This document shows positions 1 to 6,530 of a DNA stretch of 6,604 bases, one piece after another. The stretch comes from Methanomassiliicoccaceae archaeon (GTDB taxonomy: Archaea > Thermoplasmatota > Thermoplasmata > Methanomassiliicoccales > Methanomethylophilaceae). The stretch's first letter is position 1. Each line of letters begins with the position of its first letter. A program made the position numbers and the translations under genes. Under the pieces are notes generated by a model, which worked only from the letters and a program-made list of their open reading frames with translations, had not been told where the DNA came from and searched no databases. Where the stretch lies: assembly GCA_009778275.1 (NCBI GenBank), contig WRKC01000050.1, positions 1-6,604 on the forward strand, read 5' to 3'.

Positions 1-2537
1 CTGACCGTCCCGTCGGATGTCAGCTTCAGGTCCTCCAGGGCGGAGACCAGCCTCCTCTGCATGTAACCCGACCTGGATGTCCTTACCGCAGTGTCCACGA
101 GCCCCTCTCTCCCGCCCATCGCGTGGAAGAAGAACTCCGTCGGGGTAAGCCCCGATTTATACGAGTTCGAACAGAATCCTCTTGCGTGCGCTCCGAGGTC
201 GCCTTTGTTGAAGTGCGGGAGCGTCCTGTTCCAGTATCCTCTGGAAAGCCTCTCTCCTCTGACTGCCTGCTGGCCGACGCAACCCGCCATCTGCGACAGG
301 TTGAGCATCGATCCGCGGGCTCCCGCCTTTGCCATCACAACCGCGGGATTCGAAAGACCCAAGTGCTTTCCCGCGACGCGGCCTGCCTCGTCACGGGCCT
401 GGCCGAGGACCTTCATGACCCTGACCTCGAGCGTTTCCCTGAGGGAACGTCCGGGCATCTGGTCCAGCGTTCCGTTCTGATATGATTCTACGAGTTCCGA
501 CACCTCATTTATGCATTCCTGGGTGTAGTTGGCTATCTGGAGCGCGGCTTCCTCCGGGATGTCCTCGTCGCCTATGCCCGTACTGAACCCGTGGTTCATG
601 AGCGCGCCCAGCGCAAGTCTCGTTACCTCGTTTATGAACTTGGCCGCTCTCTCCGAACCGTAGTCGCGGGCTATCCTGTCCAGGATCTTTCCTTTACTGT
701 TGCCGATGCCTTTCGCGTCGATGGTCCCGCAGAGCAGCTGCCCGTTGCGTATCTTTACGTATGCATCGAACTCGCAGTTCTCCCTCTTGCATGAGTCGCA
801 GTTCTGGCAGATGTTCGATTTGAATACGGTCCTGAAATCTTTGGGAAGCACGATCGAGAACAGCTGTTTCCCTGTCCAGTATTCTTTTCCGTTCTCGTCC
901 GTCATCGGTGCTGGTACCTCGATGTCCTCAAGCTTCGAAAGGATGTCCATTGCCTCAAGCCTGCCGAACCTCGGGTTGTCGTGCGTAAGGAAGTATGCCC
1001 CGGTGATGTGGTCGTGGATAGCGCCTATGATCGGGCCGCCGTATCTGGGGGACAGGATGTTCTCCTGCACCTGCATCAATATGCGGGCCTCGGCGCGTGC
1101 CTCGTCCGACTGCAGAACGTGTAGGTTCATCTCGTCCCCGTCGAAATCGGCGTTGTACGGCGGGCAGTCGCAGAGGTTGAATCTGAATGTCCTTCCGTCC
1201 ATCATCCTGACGCGGTGCGCCATCATTGACATCCTGTGAAGCGAGGGCTGCCTGTTGAACAGCACGATGTCGCCGTCCATGAGCTGCCTCTCTATTGTAT
1301 AATCGATATCGATGTTCTCCGCGACCTCTTCCGCGTTGCGGTCGGTCACCCTGATCCTCCTTCCGTCGGACCTTATCACATAGTTCACGCCCGGAACGTA
1401 GCCGTCCACCATGGACGGTTCTGGCCCGCGCGCTACCAGCGTCCTGAGTTTCTCGATGTTGTGCTCGTTCACGTGCACGGGGACCGTCAGTTCTCTTGCG
1501 GCCAGATAGGGGACGCCGACCTCGTTTATCGAGAGCATGGGGTCCGGAGATATCACCGTACGTGCCGAGAAGTTCACGCGCTTTCCGGAAAGGTTGGACC
1601 TGAATCTCCCCTCTTTGCCCTTCAGCCTCTGTGCCAGCGTCTTTAGCGGGCGGCCCGACCTGTGTCTTGCCGGAGGTATGCCTGACGTTTGGTTGTCAAA
1701 GTATGTCGTCACGTGATACTGAAGCAGTTCCCATAGGTCCTCGACTATCAGCTGCGGGGCCCCCGCATCGCGGTTCTCCCTCAGCCTCTGATTTATCCTC
1801 AGGACATCCACGAGCTTGTGCGTGAGGTCGTCCTCCGATCTGTCCCCGGAGTCCAGAGTGATCGACGGTCTGACAGTCACAGGAGGTACCGCCAGGGCCG
1901 TAAGGACCATCCATTCCGGCCTGCATGTGGCAGGGTCCATCCCCAGTGTCTTGAGGTCCTCGTCCGGGATCCTCTCAAGCCTCTCGCGCACCTCCTTCGG
2001 GGTCAGTTTGTGGTTGTCGTCCACCTCCCTGAAGGTTGTGGGCTTGTCCAATTTTATCTTTATCTGCTCGGTCCCGCAGTACGGGCACACCCCTTTGTTC
2101 GAGGCGTCCTTCGCTGTCTCCTTGGAGAAGTTCTTAAGATCGATCGTGCCTCCTCCGAGGTCCTTCATTTCGGACATGTCGTCCCTGCGGGTCTCAATCT
2201 GCTCCGCTGTGAGCATTATCCTGCCGCAGTTGCGGCACGTGCTCTCCAACATCAGTTTGATATCTTTTATGAAACCGACATGGATCACGGGCATCGCCAG
2301 ATCGATGTGGCCGAAGTGCCCGGGACATTCGTCGACCTTGCATCCGCAGGTCTTGCATCTGAGCCCGGGCTCTATCACTCCCATGTGGGGGTCCATCAAT
2401 CCCATCTCAATGGGGTAGCCTTCGTCATCATACGTGTCCGCGGTGATGATCTTCGTTGCGGACATCTTCCTTATCTCATCGGGAGAGACGCAGGAGAATT
2501 TTATCGATCCTATCCTTTTAGTGATACCGCGCATCAT
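1..2537 (-). CDS. rpoA1: DNA-directed RNA polymerase subunit A' (Rpo1N), 3' end cut by the window edge
   Basis: This is the N-terminal part of the largest RNA polymerase subunit, homologous to the front of bacterial beta' and Rpb1; it provides the catalytic Mg site in the cytoplasmic transcription complex. I translated 845 uninterrupted codons. Visible in order: a clamp zinc site (C61, C64, C71, H74, with CPGHFGHI), a second cysteine set (C101, C104, C151, C154), the lid/switch-2 region at about 307-333 (GKEGRFR, then GKRVNFSART), NRQPSLHRMSMMAHR from N428, the catalytic NADFDGD loop at 462-468 (D464, D466, D468), a C577/C580/C583/C588 cluster, and the bridge helix at about 796-837 (GLTPTEFFFHAMGGREGLVD). 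The trigger loop is normally in A'' and is not seen. Family proteins are about 870-900 residues, so probably only tens of codons are missing; whether A'' is a separate gene cannot be told. The start is the first of two tandem ATGs; it overlaps the rpoB stop as ATGA and has a GGAGG 7 bases upstream. One oddity is HVLQ where HVPQ is usual after the catalytic loop. Confidence 0.98.
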   Translation of the reverse strand, partial: MMRGITKRIGSIKFSCVSPDEIRKMSATKIITADTYDDEGYPIEMGLMDPHMGVIEPGLRCKTCGCKVDECPGHFGHIDLAMPVIHVGFIKDIKLMLESTCRNCGRIMLTAEQIETRRDDMSEMKDLGGGTIDLKNFSKETAKDASNKGVCPYCGTEQIKIKLDKPTTFREVDDNHKLTPKEVRERLERIPDEDLKTLGMDPATCRPEWMVLTALAVPPVTVRPSITLDSGDRSEDDLTHKLVDVLRINQRLRENRDAGAPQLIVEDLWELLQYHVTTYFDNQTSGIPPARHRSGRPLKTLAQRLKGKEGRFRSNLSGKRVNFSARTVISPDPMLSINEVGVPYLAARELTVPVHVNEHNIEKLRTLVARGPEPSMVDGYVPGVNYVIRSDGRRIRVTDRNAEEVAENIDIDYTIERQLMDGDIVLFNRQPSLHRMSMMAHRVRMMDGRTFRFNLCDCPPYNADFDGDEMNLHVLQSDEARAEARILMQVQENILSPRYGGPIIGAIHDHITGAYFLTHDNPRFGRLEAMDILSKLEDIEVPAPMTDENGKEYWTGKQLFSIVLPKDFRTVFKSNICQNCDSCKRENCEFDAYVKIRNGQLLCGTIDAKGIGNSKGKILDRIARDYGSERAAKFINEVTRLALGALMNHGFSTGIGDEDIPEEAALQIANYTQECINEVSELVESYQNGTLDQMPGRSLRETLEVRVMKVLGQARDEAGRVAGKHLGLSNPAVVMAKAGARGSMLNLSQMAGCVGQQAVRGERLSRGYWNRTLPHFNKGDLGAHARGFCSNSYKSGLTPTEFFFHAMGGREGLVDTAVRTSRSGYMQRRLVSALEDLKLTSDGTV

Positions 2538-5500
2538 GTGAGGTCCTCCAGTCTGAGTCTCATCGCAACACCTAGAGACAGAAGCTCATCCATCAGCAGT
2601 TTGAAAGCATACGATGTCTGGACCAGATATATGCTTGCGTTGTTCTTGCACACGGGGCAGTACAGCGCCCCGTGCCTGTCCATTATCGCGATGTGGCCGC
2701 ATGACAGGTTCCCGCAGATGTACTGCTGGGTGCCATCGGACTCATCGAGGAGACGGTCCTTTATCACCATCGCGGCCCCGTGTCCGATCAGACAGTCGCG
2801 TTCCATCTCACCGAACCTCAGGCCGCCCTGTCTGGAACGTCCCTCGGTGGGCTGTCTCGTGAGTATCTGGACCGGCCCTCTCGAACGTACGTGCAGCTTG
2901 CCGCTGACCATGTGGTGCAGCTTCTCGTAGAAGATCACTCCCGTATATACCTCGGTCTGGATCAGCCTTCCCGTCCTTCCGTCGTACATCGTTTCCTTGC
3001 CGTGTGCGCCGAAGCCGTTCTTGACCAGGGCATCGCGTATCGCGGCTTCCCTTTCTCCTGAGAAGGCCGTTCCGTCGATGATGCGGCCTTCCATGGCCCC
3101 CACCTTACCGGCGATCATCTCCAGCACGTGTCCTATCGTCATACGGGAAGGGATACCGTGCGGGTTCACGACCAGGTCGGGGGTGACCCCTTCCGCTGTG
3201 AACGGCATGTCGCACTGGTCCACCAGTCTTCCGACGACGCCTTTCTGCCCGAACCTCGAACAGAACTTGTCGCCCAATTCGGGTATCCTTTCGTCCCTTA
3301 CCTTTACGCGGACCAGCCTGGATCCGTTCTCGGATTCCGTTACCATCACGGAGTCCACGTATCCCTTCTCGCCCGGCCTCACTGTAACGGAGGTCTCTCT
3401 CCTTTTTTGCGGCGTCAGGAAATCGGTCTCCTCCTCGAGGAATCTCGGAGGCGACGTTTTGCCTATCAGGACATCGCTGCCCGAGACCTCAGACTCCGGC
3501 GAGATCAGCCCGTCCTCTCCGAGCATTGCGTATGCAAAGTCCGCACGCGCGCCCATTATGTCTGGGGACGGGATCTCAAAGTGATCCTCCTGGCCTCCCG
3601 GATAGCGGCGCTCCTCGGCGCGGTATGTCCTCATGAAGGTGGACCGTCCGAGGCCCCTCTCCACGGAACTTTTGTTCATGACGAGCGCGTCTTCTATGTT
3701 ATAACCATGATATGAAAGGACCGCGACACAGAAATTCTGACCTGCCGGCCTGTGGTTGTATCCCATGAATTCCATCGTCTGTGTCTGCACCATCGGAACC
3801 TCCGGGTAATGCATGACGTGCCCTCTCGTGTCGGGCCTGATGCGGTAGTTCGCCGCTGGTATCCCGAGCGCCTGTTTCGCCATCCCTGCGCCCATCGTCA
3901 CACGGGGTGCCGAGTTGTACTCGGGGTACGGGACTATTCCCGAGGCCACGCCCAATATCACCATGGGATCTATCTCCATGTGGGTGTGTTCCTTGGTTAT
4001 CTTTGCCTGGACGGCGAAGTCCTCGCCGCACCATTTGCATTTGAGGACCGGTCCCTCCTCCTGCCCGGGATTGAGCCAATCGACATCGGTCGGGGACAGG
4101 GCGCGCTCGCAGTGCTCGCATCTCTTCGGAACGTCGTATGCGTCCACGAGGACAAGCGCATCCTCCTCTTCCTCAGCGTCTATCCATTCGATTATGCCCT
4201 CGTTGAAAAGGTTGTTCCATGTGACTTTGCCGTCGCGTATCCCCTCGATATGTTTCCTGGTGATCGTCGTCCTTCCATCCTTCAGGATGAGGAGGGGGCG
4301 TCTGAGACGGCCCTCGTCACAGTTGATTATGACCTCTTTCATATCTTCGTCGTGCCGGACATTTATGCAGTTGGATTGAAGGATGCCGTATCTCCTCTGG
4401 TCCCTTATCTCCGATACGAGCTTCTCGGCGTCCCTGTGGGTCCCGACCAGGTCTCCGTTGATGTAGACCCTCGTTCCCTCTTCCTTGACGGACCCCAGGC
4501 CGAGCTCTTTCAGTTTCCATTTCATATACGACTCGGGACATCCTTCGGAGACGTCGATGATCAGCGCCACGTTCTTAACGAGGCCGCAGTTCTGTCCTTC
4601 CGGGGTCTCCGACGGACAAAGCCTTCCCCACTGTGTGGGGTGAAGGTCACGGGCCTCGAAGTGGGGCTGGCTTCTCGTAAGGGATGATGTCACCCTTCTG
4701 AGGTGGGACATTGCCGACATGTTTGATGTTCTGTCGAGAAGCTGCGATACACCGGCGCGGCCGCCGACCCAGTTGCCTGTCGCGAGAGCGTGAAGAAGCT
4801 TGTGGGTCAGCAGGTCCGGCCTTATCGAAGATGAGATGTTGAGTTCGCTCTTCTTTCTTCCCCAGTTCCTTTCCAGCTGGTATTTCAGATCCTTCATGAG
4901 ACTGCTGAAACTTGTTCTGAACAGGTCCTCCATCAGATCCCCCGAGAGTTTCAGTCTCTTGTTGGCGTAGTGGTCCTTGTCGTCCTCTTTCCTCTTTTTG
5001 AGCGACAGCTCAAGGACGGAGCGGGCGATGCGCCCGAGGAATATCGCTTTCTTCATGCGGTCCGCCTCGGTGTCCCCGAGATGCGGGAGAAGCGAACGGT
5101 CCAATATGCTCTCGACCTTTTTGGTCCTGTATTCTTTTGCCTGCCCTGCGGCGAAGTTCCTCTCCAGGAACAGTATGGCATCCTCTTTGGTGTGGTATCC
5201 GTTCGGGGGGTAGCCTTTCTTATCAAGCGAGTTCTCTATGTTCGCGTAGACTATGTTGGCCATTGCCTCGTCGGACACGATCGTATCGTATATCTCGGCA
5301 TCCGATTCCATTCCGAGCGCTTTCATAAGCGCCACGAGAGGTATCGAGCCGGACGCTACGGGAACGGATACCTGGACCATCCCGTCTTTCTTCTTTTCCA
5401 CCAGCGTCAGGGCGCGGTAACCGTCCTTTTGGGAGAACACCTTTGCGATCTCCACCGAGGACCCGTATTTCTCATTGTATTCGACCATCACCCTGTTCGG

Positions 5501-6136
5501 TGCAAGGTCCTCAAGCGTGATCAGCACCCTCTCGGTGCCTCCGATGATGAAGTATCCGCCGGGCTCCCTGGGGTCTTCTTTCTGTTTTACAAGTTCCTCG
5601 AGGTATTCCTCCTCTGAGAGCTTGCGGTCCATGTTGAACTCAAGTACATGGTGGTTCAGGTTGCATCCGCTGGACTTGACCATCATCGGCAGGTCGCCGA
5701 CATGCACCCATCTGTCATTCTCGGGTATTTCTTTCTCAACGCCGTCCTCATACACCTCGAACCTTACATAGACCGGAGAGAGGTAGTTGAGGTTCCTGAG
5801 CCTGGCCTCCATGGGCGTAAGTTCGTGGCTGTAGCCGTTCGCCTCCATGACCTTGGGCTGATCTATCCGGATCGTGGGCTTTGCTTGGGGGTCGACATCG
5901 CCGTCCTCGTTCCTTTTCCTCCCTATCCTGATTTCTATGTCCTTACCGCCCGTGCGTTCCGGGTCCAGTTTTATGACGCCGCGCTCTGCGTCGTCCGTAG
6001 GCACCCTGATATCGTCGACGATCTTCTGCATCCTGCTGTTCGGGTTCCCCGCTGCGGCAAGGAAGTCGTCGAAAGATGCGATATGGTGGTTCACGATGTT
6101 CTTCTCAGCGAAATATAACTTGACGAGATCTCTCAA
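2534..6136 (-). CDS. rpoB: DNA-directed RNA polymerase subunit B (Rpo2), unsplit
   Basis: This is the second-largest RNA polymerase subunit, homologous to bacterial beta and Rpb2; it forms the wall of the cleft opposite A' and part of the active centre. The 1200 residues show the N-terminal protrusion/lobe start (SFDDFL at 21), TPMEARLRNLNY at 107-118, the fork region RDLHPTQWGRLCPSETPEGQ at 496-515, EHTHMEIDP at 716, GYNIEDALVMNK at 811-822 (acidic pair E815/D816), the two active-site lysines K957 and K965 in GDKFCSRFGQKG, NPHGIPSRMTIGH at 991, GRSRQGGLRFGEME from 1099 (hybrid-binding/anchor region), and a C-terminal zinc site C1141, C1146, C1160, C1163 followed by SYAFKLLMDEL. It is longer than the roughly 1120 residues I recall for Thermococcales; extra length sits in a charged segment at about 48-90 and a CxxC...CxxC insertion at about 667-714. 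The start is TTG, chosen because the N-terminus fits the family and a strong Shine-Dalgarno lies just upstream. It is 4 bases after rpoH and overlaps rpoA1 by 4 bases. Confidence 0.99.
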   Translation of the reverse strand: MRDLVKLYFAEKNIVNHHIASFDDFLAAAGNPNSRMQKIVDDIRVPTDDAERGVIKLDPERTGGKDIEIRIGRKRNEDGDVDPQAKPTIRIDQPKVMEANGYSHELTPMEARLRNLNYLSPVYVRFEVYEDGVEKEIPENDRWVHVGDLPMMVKSSGCNLNHHVLEFNMDRKLSEEEYLEELVKQKEDPREPGGYFIIGGTERVLITLEDLAPNRVMVEYNEKYGSSVEIAKVFSQKDGYRALTLVEKKKDGMVQVSVPVASGSIPLVALMKALGMESDAEIYDTIVSDEAMANIVYANIENSLDKKGYPPNGYHTKEDAILFLERNFAAGQAKEYRTKKVESILDRSLLPHLGDTEADRMKKAIFLGRIARSVLELSLKKRKEDDKDHYANKRLKLSGDLMEDLFRTSFSSLMKDLKYQLERNWGRKKSELNISSSIRPDLLTHKLLHALATGNWVGGRAGVSQLLDRTSNMSAMSHLRRVTSSLTRSQPHFEARDLHPTQWGRLCPSETPEGQNCGLVKNVALIIDVSEGCPESYMKWKLKELGLGSVKEEGTRVYINGDLVGTHRDAEKLVSEIRDQRRYGILQSNCINVRHDEDMKEVIINCDEGRLRRPLLILKDGRTTITRKHIEGIRDGKVTWNNLFNEGIIEWIDAEEEEDALVLVDAYDVPKRCEHCERALSPTDVDWLNPGQEEGPVLKCKWCGEDFAVQAKITKEHTHMEIDPMVILGVASGIVPYPEYNSAPRVTMGAGMAKQALGIPAANYRIRPDTRGHVMHYPEVPMVQTQTMEFMGYNHRPAGQNFCVAVLSYHGYNIEDALVMNKSSVERGLGRSTFMRTYRAEERRYPGGQEDHFEIPSPDIMGARADFAYAMLGEDGLISPESEVSGSDVLIGKTSPPRFLEEETDFLTPQKRRETSVTVRPGEKGYVDSVMVTESENGSRLVRVKVRDERIPELGDKFCSRFGQKGVVGRLVDQCDMPFTAEGVTPDLVVNPHGIPSRMTIGHVLEMIAGKVGAMEGRIIDGTAFSGEREAAIRDALVKNGFGAHGKETMYDGRTGRLIQTEVYTGVIFYEKLHHMVSGKLHVRSRGPVQILTRQPTEGRSRQGGLRFGEMERDCLIGHGAAMVIKDRLLDESDGTQQYICGNLSCGHIAIMDRHGALYCPVCKNNASIYLVQTSYAFKLLMDELLSLGVAMRLRLEDLT
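2545..2549 (-). promoter_or_regulatory. Shine-Dalgarno site of rpoA1, inside the rpoB 3' end
   Basis: The minus strand reads GGAGG, then 7 bases, then ATGATG. This spacing suits the first ATG, whose last two bases with the following A form the TGA stop of rpoB. The second, in-frame ATG would have a 10-base spacer and would shorten the protein by one residue. The site lies inside rpoB codons, as expected for translational coupling. Confidence 0.8.
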
Positions 6137-6138
6137 AC

Positions 6139-6149
6139 GGTCACCCCCT
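6139..6149 (-). promoter_or_regulatory. Shine-Dalgarno site of rpoB overlapping the rpoH stop codon
   Basis: The minus strand reads AGGGGGTGACC, matching the full archaeal Shine-Dalgarno complement (AGGAGGTGAT-C) at 9 of 11 positions. It lies 2-6 bases before the TTG start of rpoB, depending on which core is counted. The TGA stop of rpoH is part of the motif. This strong site compensates for the weak start codon and decides the rpoB start at 6136. Confidence 0.8.
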
Positions 6150-6407
6150 CGTCACAAGCCTGTAGGCCACAAAATCCTGCGCTGTCTCACTTTTCCTTAC
6201 TATCCTGACGATGCGCCCTTCCGTAATAGGCCCGTGTATGCTCTCCAGCACTCTTATGCCCGCGTCAGTGTTCCTTATCTTCGGAAGCTGGTCATACGTC
6301 ATCCCCATTGCGGAGAGGACCTCCTCCGCTTCTTCCTCCGATAAAAGATGATGCTCTGGTACAAGGTCGTGCTTGAGTACATTAAATGAAATATTGTCTG
6401 CTGCCAA
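6141..6407 (-). CDS. rpoH: DNA-directed RNA polymerase subunit H (Rpo5/RpoH)
   Basis: This small assembly/jaw subunit corresponds to the C-terminal domain of eukaryotic Rpb5 and contacts A'' and the downstream DNA end of the polymerase. From the proposed TTG start it is 88 residues; the family is usually about 75-85. The archaeal signature is clear: HDLVPEHHLLSEEEAEEVL at 13-31, QLPKIRNTD at 40-48, and the C-terminal GRIVRIVRKSETAQDFVAYR from 64. It differs slightly from the forms I know: D-A instead of D-P at 48-49, and SETAQ where SPTAG is common. I chose TTG at 6407 because AGGTG sits 7 bases upstream and family homology begins near residue 10. An upstream in-frame ATG at 6458 would give 105 residues but has no Shine-Dalgarno and adds a segment unlike the family. 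The ATT codon three residues nearer the conserved core is a less likely start. The gene is first in the polymerase operon and ends 4 bases before rpoB. Confidence 0.95.
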   Translation of the reverse strand: MAADNISFNVLKHDLVPEHHLLSEEEAEEVLSAMGMTYDQLPKIRNTDAGIRVLESIHGPITEGRIVRIVRKSETAQDFVAYRLVTRG

Positions 6408-6414
6408 ATCTATC

Positions 6415-6419
6415 CACCT
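6415..6419 (-). promoter_or_regulatory. Shine-Dalgarno site of rpoH that decides the TTG start
   Basis: The minus strand reads AGGTGGAT; AGGTG matches the core complementary to the archaeal 16S 3' end and is followed by 7 bases and TTG at 6407. No comparable site precedes the upstream in-frame ATG at 6458. Confidence 0.65.
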
Positions 6420-6431
6420 GCCACTAATTAC

Positions 6432-6450
6432 CCCGCTCCCGGTCAGCGGG
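6432..6450 (-). repeat. GC-rich inverted repeat in the rpoH leader
   Basis: On the minus strand CCCGCT and AGCGGG are perfectly complementary and flank a 7-base loop (GACCGGG). The first half overlaps an alternative 4-bp pairing, GGTC with GACC. No T-run follows on the minus strand, so it does not look like an intrinsic terminator. It lies between the possible TATA element and the rpoH Shine-Dalgarno; depending on the transcription start it may be only partly in the mRNA. The repeat is seen directly; no function is claimed. Confidence 0.4.
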
Positions 6451-6456
6451 ACCCCC

Positions 6457-6470
6457 ATTTAAGAAATTCG
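6457..6470 (-). promoter_or_regulatory. possible BRE/TATA element for the rpoH-rpoB-rpoA1 operon
   Basis: The minus strand reads CGAATTTCTTAAAT, a purine-bearing BRE-like CGAA followed by an AT-rich TATA-like stretch, in otherwise GC-rich DNA. With the usual spacing of about 25 bases from the TATA centre, transcription would start near 6436. That leaves a leader of about 30 bases carrying the AGGTG site, which agrees with the TTG start. The match to the TTTATATA consensus is weak, so this is an inference from position and composition. Confidence 0.3.
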
Positions 6471-6518
6471 CTTTTTGTCATTCCTTTCCTCATACTTGAT
6501 CTGCGGCTGATCGCTCAT
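6459..6518 (-). CDS. 19-codon micro-ORF upstream of rpoH, coding doubtful
   Basis: An ATG at 6518 opens a 19-residue frame beginning MSDQPQIKYEERND and ending in a basic KKRIS before TAA. It starts 12 bases after the tRNA-Lys 3' end. It is in the same frame as rpoH, and its stop touches the in-frame ATG at 6458 (TAAATG). There is no clear Shine-Dalgarno, and the possible TATA element lies within its last codons. I do not recognise the peptide. It could be a short leader ORF, a read of a longer rpoH-frame ancestor, or simply chance, which is the likeliest given its length. Confidence 0.12.
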   Translation of the reverse strand: MSDQPQIKYEERNDKKRIS

Positions 6519-6530
6519 GAAGACTCTCAG

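Noticed and set aside
91..1646. Several plus-strand frames of 67-179 codons opposite rpoA1
   Set aside because: All are antisense to the continuous rpoA1 reading frame, which carries the catalytic loop and bridge helix.
1818..2930. Plus-strand open frame of 370 codons across the rpoA1-rpoB junction
   Set aside because: It is antisense to two certain polymerase genes with invariant motifs, has no recognisable domain and no ribosome site, and is explained by GC-rich codon use on the opposite strand.
3699..4541. Minus-strand frames of 140 and 74 codons overlapping rpoB in another frame
   Set aside because: They are out-of-frame reads of rpoB; the rpoB frame is unbroken and conserved here, so no frameshift or nested gene is needed.
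3752..4687. Plus-strand open frame of 311 codons inside rpoB
   Set aside because: It is antisense to conserved RpoB segments; composition is that of a shadow frame (many Arg, His, Val, Asp) with no family resemblance.
4970..5617. Plus-strand open frames of 215 codons and shorter opposite the rpoB N-terminal half
   Set aside because: These are shadow frames of rpoB; none has a plausible start context or recognisable motif.
1..6136. Intein, intron or frameshift in rpoB or rpoA1
   Set aside because: Archaeal polymerase genes sometimes hold inteins, so the conserved insertion sites were inspected. Both frames run through NADFDGD, GYNIEDA, GDKF...GQKG and the bridge helix with no insert; the only extra segments are short and cysteine-rich or charged.
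6432..6450. Intrinsic terminator for the tRNA-Lys transcript
   Set aside because: The stem is not followed by a T-run on the minus strand, and archaeal termination normally relies on such a run.
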